Source of the DNA: Caryophanales bacterium
Lineage (GTDB): Bacteria > Bacillota > Bacilli > Alicyclobacillales > SLC66
Assembly (NCBI GenBank): GCA_027341705.1
Contig: DAIELO010000057.1
Coordinates: 1 to 7,155 of the forward strand
DNA length: 7,155 bases
Reading direction: 5' to 3'
Shown here piece by piece: positions 1 through 7,153 of the stretch; the stretch's first letter is position 1, and the number at the start of each line of letters is the position of its first letter. Under the pieces are notes generated by a model that was given only the letters and a program-made list of their open reading frames with translations, was not told the DNA's origin and ran no database searches. Made by a program: the position numbers and the translations under genes.

Positions 1-2
1 CA

Positions 3-398
3 CCAGAAGTGATACCTGCGCTACAAGCACACCAGCAAACGCAAGCGGAACAAAAGGCGCTGCTCACCACGGACTATCACGATCATGATTTACTTGTGGC
101 GCGCATCAATGGCAATCCGGTCACACAGGCTTTTCTACGTGCGCAATTCACTGCGCTCGTCACGCGCGCTGGTGTGCCCTTGATCCGTTTTCACGACCTG
201 CGGCATACACACGCCAGCCTCCTCTTGCAACAAGGCGTACACCCTAAGATTGTGTCCGAACGACTAGGTCACTCGAAGATCAGCATCACCATGGACACCT
301 ATTCGCATGTCCTCCCTGGCTTACAGGAGCAAGCGGCCAACGACTTCGGATCGGTGCTATTTACCCCTCAAAAAATTATTACGAATACCGAAGAATAG
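3..398 (+). CDS. Tyrosine recombinase/integrase, C-terminal catalytic part (5' end outside the window)
   Basis: This is the C-terminal part of a phage- or ICE-type site-specific tyrosine recombinase, which cuts and rejoins DNA through a covalent 3'-phosphotyrosine. The open frame runs off the left edge, so the N-terminal arm-binding and core-binding domains and the first catalytic Arg are missing. Counting from the first GTG at 9, the visible catalytic residues are His62 and Arg65 in the box-II motif HDLRHTHASLLL, His88 in LGHSKISIT, and the probable nucleophile Tyr98 in MDTYSHV. The order and spacing are typical of the Tn916/lambda-like integrases of Firmicutes. The GTG at 9 is internal to the gene and should not be taken as its start. 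The gene converges on groEL and ends about 80 bp from it. A catalytically intact C-terminus suggests a functional element, or one only recently decayed. The family call is firm; the element type is unknown. Confidence 0.9.
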   Translation, partial: PEVIPALQAHQQTQAEQKALLTTDYHDHDLLVARINGNPVTQAFLRAQFTALVTRAGVPLIRFHDLRHTHASLLLQQGVHPKIVSERLGHSKISITMDTYSHVLPGLQEQAANDFGSVLFTPQKIITNTEE

Positions 399-411
399 AA
401 GAAGAATAGAA
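390..411. repeat. Perfect 11-bp tandem direct repeat at the integrase stop codon
   Basis: GAAGAATAGAA occurs twice head to tail, at 390-400 and 401-411. The first copy contains the TAG stop codon of the integrase (396-398). It could be a replication-slippage duplication or part of an attachment-site region, since att cores often lie close to the integrase gene. No second distant copy is visible in this window, so an att role is only a guess. Confidence 0.7.
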
Positions 412-421
412 ACATCGCAAA

Positions 422-463
422 CAAAAAGCGGGAGAGCCCGCTTGCCGCAAGGCTTCTCCCGCT
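422..463 (-). terminator. Rho-independent terminator of groES-groEL
   Basis: The arms AGCGGGAGAGCC (427-438) and GGCTTCTCCCGCT (451-463) pair with a single one-base bulge. The 12-nt loop can itself fold through CTTG/CAAG. On the minus strand the hairpin is followed directly by UUUUUGUUU (complement of 418-426), the expected U-tract for transcription leaving groEL. On the plus strand no T-run follows, so it is not an obvious terminator for the integrase. Confidence 0.9.
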
Positions 464-477
464 GTAGCCGAGGCTAC
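464..477 (-). other. Small perfect hairpin between the groEL stop codon and the terminator
   Basis: GTAGCC at 464-469 and GGCTAC at 472-477 are perfect inverted repeats. In RNA the likely fold is a 5-bp stem GUAGC/GCUAC closed by a CUCG tetraloop on the groEL strand. It begins three bases after the groEL stop and lies directly before the terminator stem, giving two stacked 3' hairpins that could protect the mRNA end. A function is not shown by sequence alone. Confidence 0.5.
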
Positions 478-480
478 GAA

Positions 481-2182
<1,702 letters not shown>

Positions 2183-2207
2183 AAAGTTAATCATGTATGT
2201 TCACAGA

Positions 2208-2492
2208 TTAAGCTTCCACTACACCAAGAATATCGGCTTCGCGAACGATCAGGAATTCCTCTTCATTGTACTTTACTTCTGTCCCTGAATATTTTGAGAA
2301 AATAACTCGGTCTCCCACCTTAACGGACACTTCAACGAGCTTGCCTTCCTCATAATGCCCAGGTCCCACTGCGACTACTTCCGCTTCCTGTGGCTTTTCC
2401 TTCGCAGTATCTGGCAGTACAATGCCGCTTGTTGTTTTTTCTTCACGCTTGACAGCGCGCAATACTACGCGATCACCTAGTGGACGAATCAT
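2208..2492 (-). CDS. groES: 10-kDa co-chaperonin GroES
   Basis: GroES is the heptameric lid of the GroEL folding chamber. At 94 residues it has the usual length. The N-terminal [11 protein letters not shown], the mobile loop around residues 17-33 with its Ile-Val-Leu anchor (24-26) that docks on the GroEL apical domain, and the C-terminal [21 protein letters not shown] pattern are all present. The ATG is preceded by GAGGAGG at about 2500-2506 with normal spacing. The gene is first in the operon, directly behind a CIRCE operator and a sigma-A promoter, so expression should be repressed by HrcA and released on heat stress. HrcA itself is not encoded in this window. Confidence 0.99.
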   Translation of the reverse strand: MIRPLGDRVVLRAVKREEKTTSGIVLPDTAKEKPQEAEVVAVGPGHYEEGKLVEVSVKVGDRVIFSKYSGTEVKYNEEEFLIVREADILGVVEA

Positions 2493-2528
2493 GCGATAAC
2501 CTCCTCATAAATGTAGATTGTTCATTTT

Positions 2529-2557
2529 GTTAGCACTCACATCGACTGAGTGCTAAC
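2529..2557 (-). promoter_or_regulatory. CIRCE operator (HrcA binding site)
   Basis: The arms TTAGCACTC (2530-2538) and GAGTGCTAA (2548-2556) are separated by exactly 9 nt. This is a perfect match to the CIRCE consensus, and one further G/C pair extends it outward (2529/2557). It lies just after the predicted groES transcription start, in the 5' untranslated leader, where HrcA binding blocks transcription. It is over 80 bp from the trpS -35 box and probably does not control trpS. Confidence 0.98.
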
Positions 2558-2567
2558 GACAATGATT

Positions 2568-2596
2568 ATATTACCGATTCCTCACCAATTTTGCAA
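2568..2596 (-). promoter_or_regulatory. Sigma-A promoter of groES-groEL
   Basis: Read on the minus strand, the -35 box is TTGCAA (2591-2596) and the -10 box TAATAT (2568-2573), with an optimal 17-nt spacer. The expected start is about 2560, just upstream of the CIRCE element, which is the standard arrangement for HrcA-controlled chaperonin operons. Confidence 0.85.
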
Positions 2597-2641
2597 CTGG
2601 ATTGACAGCGAAAAATGAATTTTGCAGGAAAAAAAGTTGAT

Positions 2642-2670
2642 TTGACAGAAATTCAGTCCTATGGGAAAAT
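2642..2670 (+). promoter_or_regulatory. Probable sigma-A promoter of trpS
   Basis: A perfect -35 box TTGACA (2642-2647) is followed after 17 nt by GAAAAT (2665-2670), four of six matches to the -10 consensus. A run of seven A's (2629-2635) lies just upstream and could act as an UP-type element. The predicted start near 2677 leaves a leader of only about 25 nt before the coding sequence. Confidence 0.65.
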
Positions 2671-2687
2671 ATTTCGCATGTTTACAT

Positions 2688-2693
2688 AAAGGA
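2688..2693 (+). promoter_or_regulatory. Ribosome binding site that fixes the trpS start
   Basis: AAAGGA at 2688-2693 sits 8 nt before the ATG at 2702 but touches the in-frame ATG at 2693, which it could not serve. This favours the downstream start, which also gives the usual TrpS N-terminus beginning just before FSGIQPTG. Confidence 0.75.
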
Positions 2694-2701
2694 TGAATGA
2701 C

Positions 2702-3685
2702 ATGATTTCACGTGTATTTTCGGGCATTCAGCCCACCGGACAAATCACTCTTGGCAATTATTTAGGTGCCCTTCGTCAATTTGTATCCTTACAAGAACAA
2801 GCGGATGCCTACTATTGCATTGTTGACATGCACGCCATCACAATCCCTCAAGATCCAAAACAACTCAAAGAACGCATTCGCGATCTGGCGAGTTTATACC
2901 TCGCCGTCGGACTAGACCCACAAAAGTCTACATTGTTCGTGCAGTCAGATGTCAGTGCCCACAGTGAACTCGGCTGGATTTTGCAGTGTCAAGTTCACAT
3001 GGGGGAACTTTCGAGAATGACGCAATTCAAGGAAAAGGGCGAGGGCAAAGAAGCAGTGTCAGCAGGGTTATTTTCTTATCCTGCACTAATGGCTGCAGAT
3101 ATTTTATTGTATCAGTCCCAGCTCGTGCCTGTTGGCGAAGATCAACAACAGCACCTAGAATTGACTCGCGATCTAGCCACCCGATTTAACACCCGCTTTG
3201 GCGATACATTTATTTTGCCAGAAATCATGATGTTAAAACAAGGTGCACGCATTATGTCCCTTGATGATCCAACGAAAAAAATGAGCAAGAGTAACCCCAA
3301 TCCCGGCAGCCGAATTGAGATGCTAGACGCACCTGATGTGATTCGCAAAAAAATCAGCCGTGCAGTCACCGATTCGGATCGCTTCGTCCAATTTGACTTA
3401 GAAACAAAACCAGCCATATCTAACTTGCTCACTATTTTCAGCCTAGTCACAGACTCTTCAATTGAAGACATCATCAAACGCTATGACGGAAGAGGCTATG
3501 GCGAATTTAAAAAAGATCTCGGGGAAGCCATTGTCGCCCATTTGCTTCCTATCCAGCAACACTTTTTCGCGATCCGTACTAGCGGTGAAGTGGAGAAAAT
3601 ATTGGCCCACGGGGCAGAAAAGGCAAGAACAGTCGCCAATACTACTCTTCACTTAGTGCGCGAACGCTTGGGACTTGGCAACTAA
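2702..3685 (+). CDS. trpS: Tryptophanyl-tRNA synthetase
   Basis: TrpS is a cytoplasmic class I aminoacyl-tRNA synthetase that charges tRNA-Trp. From the preferred ATG at 2702 the product is 327 residues, the normal bacterial size; an in-frame ATG at 2693 would add three residues but lacks a spaced ribosome binding site. The HIGH-type signature is TLGN (16-19) within FSGIQPTGQITLGNYLGAL; Thr in place of the first His is usual for this enzyme. The KMSKS loop is intact at 193-197 (KKMSKSNPN). Other family landmarks are VDMHAIT, YPALMAADILLY with the indole-contacting Asp133, VPVGEDQQQHLELTRDLA, and VSNLLTI-like and GYGEFKKDL blocks near the C-terminus. It is transcribed divergently from groES and converges on tatC with a 23-nt gap. 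No T-box fits in the leader, although trpS in many Firmicutes is T-box controlled. Confidence 0.98.
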   Translation: MISRVFSGIQPTGQITLGNYLGALRQFVSLQEQADAYYCIVDMHAITIPQDPKQLKERIRDLASLYLAVGLDPQKSTLFVQSDVSAHSELGWILQCQVHMGELSRMTQFKEKGEGKEAVSAGLFSYPALMAADILLYQSQLVPVGEDQQQHLELTRDLATRFNTRFGDTFILPEIMMLKQGARIMSLDDPTKKMSKSNPNPGSRIEMLDAPDVIRKKISRAVTDSDRFVQFDLETKPAISNLLTIFSLVTDSSIEDIIKRYDGRGYGEFKKDLGEAIVAHLLPIQQHFFAIRTSGEVEKILAHGAEKARTVANTTLHLVRERLGLGN

Positions 3686-3708
3686 ATTATTGCATCACCA
3701 CTGCCATC

Positions 3709-4689
3709 TTATTCTCTTTCATCAATCCGGATACCCGGTCTTTGACGATTGACAGGAGGATGGCTTTTTAGTGCCACGAGCCGCTCAGAGATCACCTGTG
3801 CATGAGTAGAAAGTTCATCAGTCTGCGCAACTACTTCAGGAGGAGTATGATTCTCAAGCGGTAGATCACGATCCTGCTCCTTCACTGTTGACCCACTAGG
3901 CGTGGCCCGTTGCACAGTCTGTTCTTCTCTCCACCATGCTTCTGCAACGAGTTTTCTACGATAGACAAGTGCCGCAAACCAAATGCTGATTTCATAAATA
4001 AGCACCATTGGCACCACGACGCTTAGGTGTGAGATCATTTCTGGCGGGCTGATCAAAACCCCTAATATCACAAACGAAAAATACGCATAACGACGCATTT
4101 TTCGCAGCCACATCGGAGTCAAGATGCCAATTCTCGTCAGAAAAATAATCAAAATCGGCATTTCAAACAAAATCCCGAAAGGCACGACAATATTAAACAT
4201 AAAAGAGAAGTATTCCTTCGCCGTAAAACTCACCGTAAAGTTCTGTTCTGCTAAATTTTTTAAAAATACAACGATTTCGGGAAAAATCACAAAATAGCCG
4301 AAACTCAATCCGAGGACAAACATTATCGTCACCGGTAAAATCAAGCGCTTAGCGTATTTTTTCTCTTTAGCTAATAGCCCCGGACTGACAAATTTCCATA
4401 ATTGCCACAACAAAAATGGGGTTGTCACGGCAAATGCCACAACCCCCGCAATCATGAAATAGACTTGTACCACATCACTTGGCCCCAGCACAAGTAGTTT
4501 CATGCCAGCTAATGGACTAGAAAGAAAACGATAGAGTTTCCCCACAAAAGTCAATGAGCCGACCATGATGACAACAAAAAAAGCTAAGACAAATATTAAG
4601 CGCTTCCTTAGCTCTTCAAGATGAGATACAATAGTAGTGTTTTTTTCTAATGCATTACTTCCTCGCATGAGGAGGTTAATTAAATTCAT
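3709..4689 (-). CDS. tatC: Sec-independent (Tat) translocase subunit TatC, with a long C-terminal tail
   Basis: TatC is the polytopic membrane receptor that recognises twin-arginine signal peptides and nucleates the TatA pore. Six membrane spans are visible at roughly 31-49, 72-95, 112-137, 160-184, 200-216 and 220-242. Family motifs are the N-terminal HLEELRKR (23-30), VSPGLLAKEKKY with conserved Glu109, the EMPILIIFL segment, and ISPPEM (213-218), where the usual Asp after PP is Glu. Residues from about 243 to 326 form a charged, Pro- and Gln-rich hydrophilic tail with no further membrane span, so the protein is about 70-80 residues longer than typical TatC (about 250). The ATG at 4689 lies 5 nt after the tatA stop and has no clear Shine-Dalgarno, so translation is probably coupled to tatA. 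An internal ATG at 4668 also lacks one. Confidence 0.97.
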   Translation of the reverse strand: MNLINLLMRGSNALEKNTTIVSHLEELRKRLIFVLAFFVVIMVGSLTFVGKLYRFLSSPLAGMKLLVLGPSDVVQVYFMIAGVVAFAVTTPFLLWQLWKFVSPGLLAKEKKYAKRLILPVTIMFVLGLSFGYFVIFPEIVVFLKNLAEQNFTVSFTAKEYFSFMFNIVVPFGILFEMPILIIFLTRIGILTPMWLRKMRRYAYFSFVILGVLISPPEMISHLSVVVPMVLIYEISIWFAALVYRRKLVAEAWWREEQTVQRATPSGSTVKEQDRDLPLENHTPPEVVAQTDELSTHAQVISERLVALKSHPPVNRQRPGIRIDERE

Positions 4690-4694
4690 CTCAG

Positions 4695-4883
4695 TTATTC
4701 CGCATCTTTCCGCTCAATATTCTCTGGACGAGAATCGCCAGTGATGTCCTTTGTCGCATCTTTAAACTCACGCAATCCTTTACCAAATGCTCGCCCAATA
4801 TCCGGCAATTTGCTTGGTCCAAATACTAACAACAACGCTACCAAAATCAGTATAATACCTGGAATTCCAATATTCCCTAGCAT
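4695..4883 (-). CDS. tatA: Tat translocase pore subunit TatA
   Basis: TatA is the small membrane protein that assembles into the twin-arginine translocation channel. At 62 residues it has the size of Firmicute TatA proteins of the minimal TatAC type. It shows a short N-terminal membrane span (about 7-21), the hinge [21 protein letters not shown] (21-41) that begins the amphipathic helix, and a charged C-terminal tail. A strong AGGAGGG at 4890-4896 sets the ATG. The gene lies 42 nt downstream of the Rex-family gene and 5 nt upstream of tatC. No tatB is present, as in Bacillus. The FGPSKLP form fits TatA; a TatB role is less likely. Confidence 0.97.
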   Translation of the reverse strand: MLGNIGIPGIILILVALLLVFGPSKLPDIGRAFGKGLREFKDATKDITGDSRPENIERKDAE

Positions 4884-4925
4884 TTTTCACCCTCCTATCC
4901 CGCAGGTCAACAAAAGTGGCCTTTT

Positions 4926-5549
4926 CTAGTGTGCGTACATTTTCCGCAAACGCAGTGAGTGCAACTCTCCCATCATATCCACTTGCTGCACTGAGATGCG
5001 CTCAGGTACACAAATAGCTTGCGTCGAATAACTTAAAATGGCATTGATCCCCGCACTAACCACGGTCTCCGCAATATTTTGTACATCACCAAGTGCTGCT
5101 AGTATCGCAACATCCGGATGGTGTGTAGCAACATAAGTAGAAAGATCACCTAAAGGATACACTGGCAACAACGTAAATTGGGACTGTGCCTGTAATGCGG
5201 ACATAGTAAAAATAGCCGTGATATCGTATCCTTCATCAAATATCATTTGATTCCCACAGATTACTTGGTAAAAGTCAGTAGATCCTATAAAGACCACTTG
5301 TAGAGGATGATCACGATGAATTGCATGGCCAATTAATTGCGTTAAATAGGCCACATCATAACCATATCCACGTTTTCCAAATTCCCCTAAATTAGAAAAA
5401 TCCTTGCGAACCGTCCCCGGATCTAAATGTAGCGCCGCACTTACCTCTTGTGAAGACACACGCTCTGTTCCTTTGCTTAACTGCTTTTTCATGAATCGAT
5501 AATAGCTCGGCAATCGTCTTGCCGTAGTTTCTGGTATATTAATCGTCAC
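4926..5549 (-). CDS. rex: Rex-family transcriptional regulator with a degenerate NAD(H)-binding motif
   Basis: Rex proteins are dimeric repressors with an N-terminal winged helix and a C-terminal Rossmann domain that senses NADH/NAD+. The chosen GTG at 5549 has GAGGA 6 nt upstream and gives 207 residues (about 211-215 is usual); a TTG at 5555 abuts that site. Numbering from the TTG, the DNA-binding half is well preserved: ARRLPSYYRFMKKQL (12-26), RVSSQEVSAAL (32-42), recognition region DPGTVRKDFSNLGEFG (45-60) and KRGYGYDV. The sensor half aligns without gaps to B. subtilis Rex recalled from memory, but GVGNLG is GSTDFY (91-96), the beta-2 Asp is Thr117, TVP is AAL, and NFTPAR is SYSTQA. The C-terminal VDMMGELHSL keeps the conserved Asp193. 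No frameshift explains this. NADH sensing may be lost or altered. The gene overlaps the mobB end by 11 nt. Confidence 0.88.
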   Translation of the reverse strand: MTINIPETTARRLPSYYRFMKKQLSKGTERVSSQEVSAALHLDPGTVRKDFSNLGEFGKRGYGYDVAYLTQLIGHAIHRDHPLQVVFIGSTDFYQVICGNQMIFDEGYDITAIFTMSALQAQSQFTLLPVYPLGDLSTYVATHHPDVAILAALGDVQNIAETVVSAGINAILSYSTQAICVPERISVQQVDMMGELHSLRLRKMYAH

Positions 5550-6087
5550 GCACAATCCTCATCATTAAATCAATCGCGAAACCTATACCAGCGATATCAT
5601 CTCTATGATACACTGGCAAGTTCGTATCGGCAACCTTTAGTGGTGCGGTTGGCACGATGAAACCAGCAATGTGTCCAACAATATCCGCATTTTTAGCAAA
5701 ATAAGGAATGCTGTATTCCTTGTCTCCCTCCGCAGATCCCAATAACACCCATTTCGGAATCGGAAGTTCCTTATAGCCTTCGACGATGATCAAATCCACC
5801 TCGCCCAGTCGGGTAATCAGTTCCGCTAAGCTTGGTTCAGCAGCTTTACGCCATTGCGCCAACACATTCCCCGTGCGACTGGCAATCATGCTGACCGATG
5901 CGCCTGCACGCAAATATTTCCCTGTATCTGTGTCGACACTTTGGACTTCAAAATCATGGCCATCGTGTTTAATACACCCGACACGCAATCCGCGTGCCGC
6001 AAATAATTCCACTAACCGTGTGATCAGGGTAGTTTTTCCCGTGTTTTTCAATCCGGCAAATGAAATGAGCGGCACGGATGACTTCAC
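5539..6087 (-). CDS. mobB: Molybdopterin-guanine dinucleotide biosynthesis adaptor MobB
   Basis: MobB is a cytoplasmic P-loop GTP-binding protein that assists MobA in attaching GMP to molybdenum cofactor; it is helpful but not strictly essential in E. coli. The 182-residue product has the family size. Walker A is GLKNTGKTT (12-20). It is followed by the MobB signature KHDGHDFEV (40-48) and DTGKYLRAGAS (54-64), and by the VEGYKELPIPK block (102-112). The GTG start overlaps the stop of the upstream gene in a GTGA arrangement (6084-6087), with only a weak GGCGGA upstream. Its own last 11 bases overlap the start of the Rex-family gene. Overlaps on both sides argue for strict co-expression in one mRNA with the Moco and Tat genes. 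Confidence 0.95.
   Translation of the reverse strand: MKSSVPLISFAGLKNTGKTTLITRLVELFAARGLRVGCIKHDGHDFEVQSVDTDTGKYLRAGASVSMIASRTGNVLAQWRKAAEPSLAELITRLGEVDLIIVEGYKELPIPKWVLLGSAEGDKEYSIPYFAKNADIVGHIAGFIVPTAPLKVADTNLPVYHRDDIAGIGFAIDLMMRIVRDD
5549..5560 (-). promoter_or_regulatory. Ribosome binding site and start choice for the Rex-family gene
   Basis: GAGGA (5556-5560) is 6 nt from GTG at 5547-5549 but directly abuts TTG at 5553-5555. The spacing supports the GTG. The site lies inside the last codons of mobB, so the two genes are probably translationally coupled. Confidence 0.65.
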
Positions 6088-7064
6088 TTGAGTAGTCCGC
6101 CATATCCAAGCGCTGCCACATCTTGTGGGGTCATGCGAACACCCGCCAACAATCGCGGGAGTATCACGTCAAATGAGGTCAACTCATCATACAATACGCC
6201 CCCAGGCAACCCCAAGATAGTCACATCCGCAAGATAAGCAAGCATCAACATCGAGCCTGGCAGCATAGGCACCCCATATGTCACCACTTTATGTGCCACA
6301 CTGCGAATTGCCGACGGCGTACGATCATCTGGATCGACAGACATTCCGCCTGTCACTAATACCAAATTCACACCGCGATCCACCCAATCAAGTATCGCGC
6401 TTGCGATCGCTGCCATTTCATCGCCGACGATCGTCTGGCCTACCCACGAAACGGGATATACACTTAGCTTCGTTTGCAATAACGGTCCAAATTTATCTTC
6501 AATTAAGCCTCCGTATACCTCACTACCCGTTGTGACCACGCCTACGCGAACATTCCGATAGGGAAGTACCTCCAAAACCGGCGCATCCGCCTTTGCCAAA
6601 TCCGTAAATTCACGAAGCTTTTGCTCCTTGGCCAAAAGCGGAATCACGCGCGCCACGCCAATCGTCTCACCAGAATTGACCGGCACATAGGAACCCTTCG
6701 TCGCAAGTAGCAGTTCCCCACCTGCGTTGAGCGCAGCTACGCGCTGTTCGCGCACCCTTAACACACCAGCAAACTTGGCTTTCAACGCTACTTTTCCTTC
6801 ATGCGCCTCAGCCATCGTTAGGCTTTCGTGCAGCAACGCTTCAGCCATCAATTGCGCGGCCTCATCTTCATGAATTTCGTCTAGTTCAGGTTCTAGCACG
6901 TATAAGTTTGCTTTGCCAATGGACAGTAATGGCTCAATGTCTTCTCGTTGAATCACATGTCCTTTTTTGAATAAACGCCCCTTGAATTCACCCGGTATAA
7001 TTTGCGTCACATCATGAGCTAGCACCATCCCAATCGCCTCTGCAACAGGTACCTCGCGCTTCAT
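6084..7064 (-). CDS. MoeA-like molybdopterin-binding protein
   Basis: This protein carries the MoCF-type fold shared by MoeA, MogA and CinA that binds molybdopterin. From the ATG at 7064 it has 326 residues, shorter than canonical MoeA (about 400). The N-terminal part begins VPVAEAIGMVLAHDVTQIIP and includes FKGRLFKKGHVI, a MoeA-like opening. The binding domain shows VGVVTTGSEV (174-183), VTGGMSVDPDDRTP (237-250), PGSM (269-272) and GLPGG (285-289). Canonical MoeA has PGKP and GLPGNP at the last two sites, so molybdate-insertase activity is uncertain and no symbol is given. A strong AAGGAGG before the ATG rejects an upstream in-frame GTG at 7094 that would span the ribosome binding site. The ATG overlaps the upstream stop (TAATG), and the gene's own stop overlaps mobB. 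A role in Moco maturation or supply is inferred from family and neighbours. Confidence 0.9.
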   Translation of the reverse strand: MKREVPVAEAIGMVLAHDVTQIIPGEFKGRLFKKGHVIQREDIEPLLSIGKANLYVLEPELDEIHEDEAAQLMAEALLHESLTMAEAHEGKVALKAKFAGVLRVREQRVAALNAGGELLLATKGSYVPVNSGETIGVARVIPLLAKEQKLREFTDLAKADAPVLEVLPYRNVRVGVVTTGSEVYGGLIEDKFGPLLQTKLSVYPVSWVGQTIVGDEMAAIASAILDWVDRGVNLVLVTGGMSVDPDDRTPSAIRSVAHKVVTYGVPMLPGSMLMLAYLADVTILGLPGGVLYDELTSFDVILPRLLAGVRMTPQDVAALGYGGLLK

Positions 7065-7080
7065 TATGCACGACCTCCTT
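7062..7080 (-). promoter_or_regulatory. Ribosome binding site and TAATG junction of the MoeA-like gene
   Basis: AAGGAGG followed by TCGTGCATA precedes the ATG at 7062-7064. The stop codon TAA (7064-7066) of the upstream frame shares one base with this ATG. The strong site and the overlap both point to 7064 as the true start. Confidence 0.85.
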
Positions 7081-7153
7081 CCAAACGAGTACACACCGCT
7101 TCATATTGTGCCTGCGTATTCATCATCATGAAACTAACACCTTCTGGGTCTGC
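7064..7153 (-). CDS. mobA: C-terminal end of a probable molybdenum cofactor guanylyltransferase MobA (partial)
   Basis: Only the last 29 codons are inside the window; it is the only minus-strand frame open from the right edge to this junction. The peptide ends with FMMMNTQAQYEAVCTRLEGG, then RA and TAA. An N-T-x-x-x-Y/F-E pattern after a hydrophobic strand is how MobA proteins usually end (NINTPEDYE-like). It lies directly upstream of a MoeA-like gene and mobB, with which MobA acts to convert Mo-molybdopterin and GTP to the guanine dinucleotide form. The fragment is too short to prove this, and another Moco gene remains possible. The stop overlaps the next start by one base. Confidence 0.55.
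   Translation of the reverse strand, partial: ADPEGVSFMMMNTQAQYEAVCTRLEGGRA

Noticed and set aside
2602..2607. A second perfect TTGACA upstream of trpS
   Set aside because: No acceptable -10 box lies 16-19 nt downstream. The copy at 2642 has one, so this is treated as chance or a relic.
2608..2701. Search for a T-box or other riboswitch before trpS
   Set aside because: No T-box core, anti-terminator or terminator pair could be found, and the space is too short.
4908..4925. AAAAG/CTTTT hairpin just after the rex-like stop codon
   Set aside because: The stem is five mostly A-U pairs with a short T-run, too weak for a convincing terminator, and the operon clearly continues into tatA.
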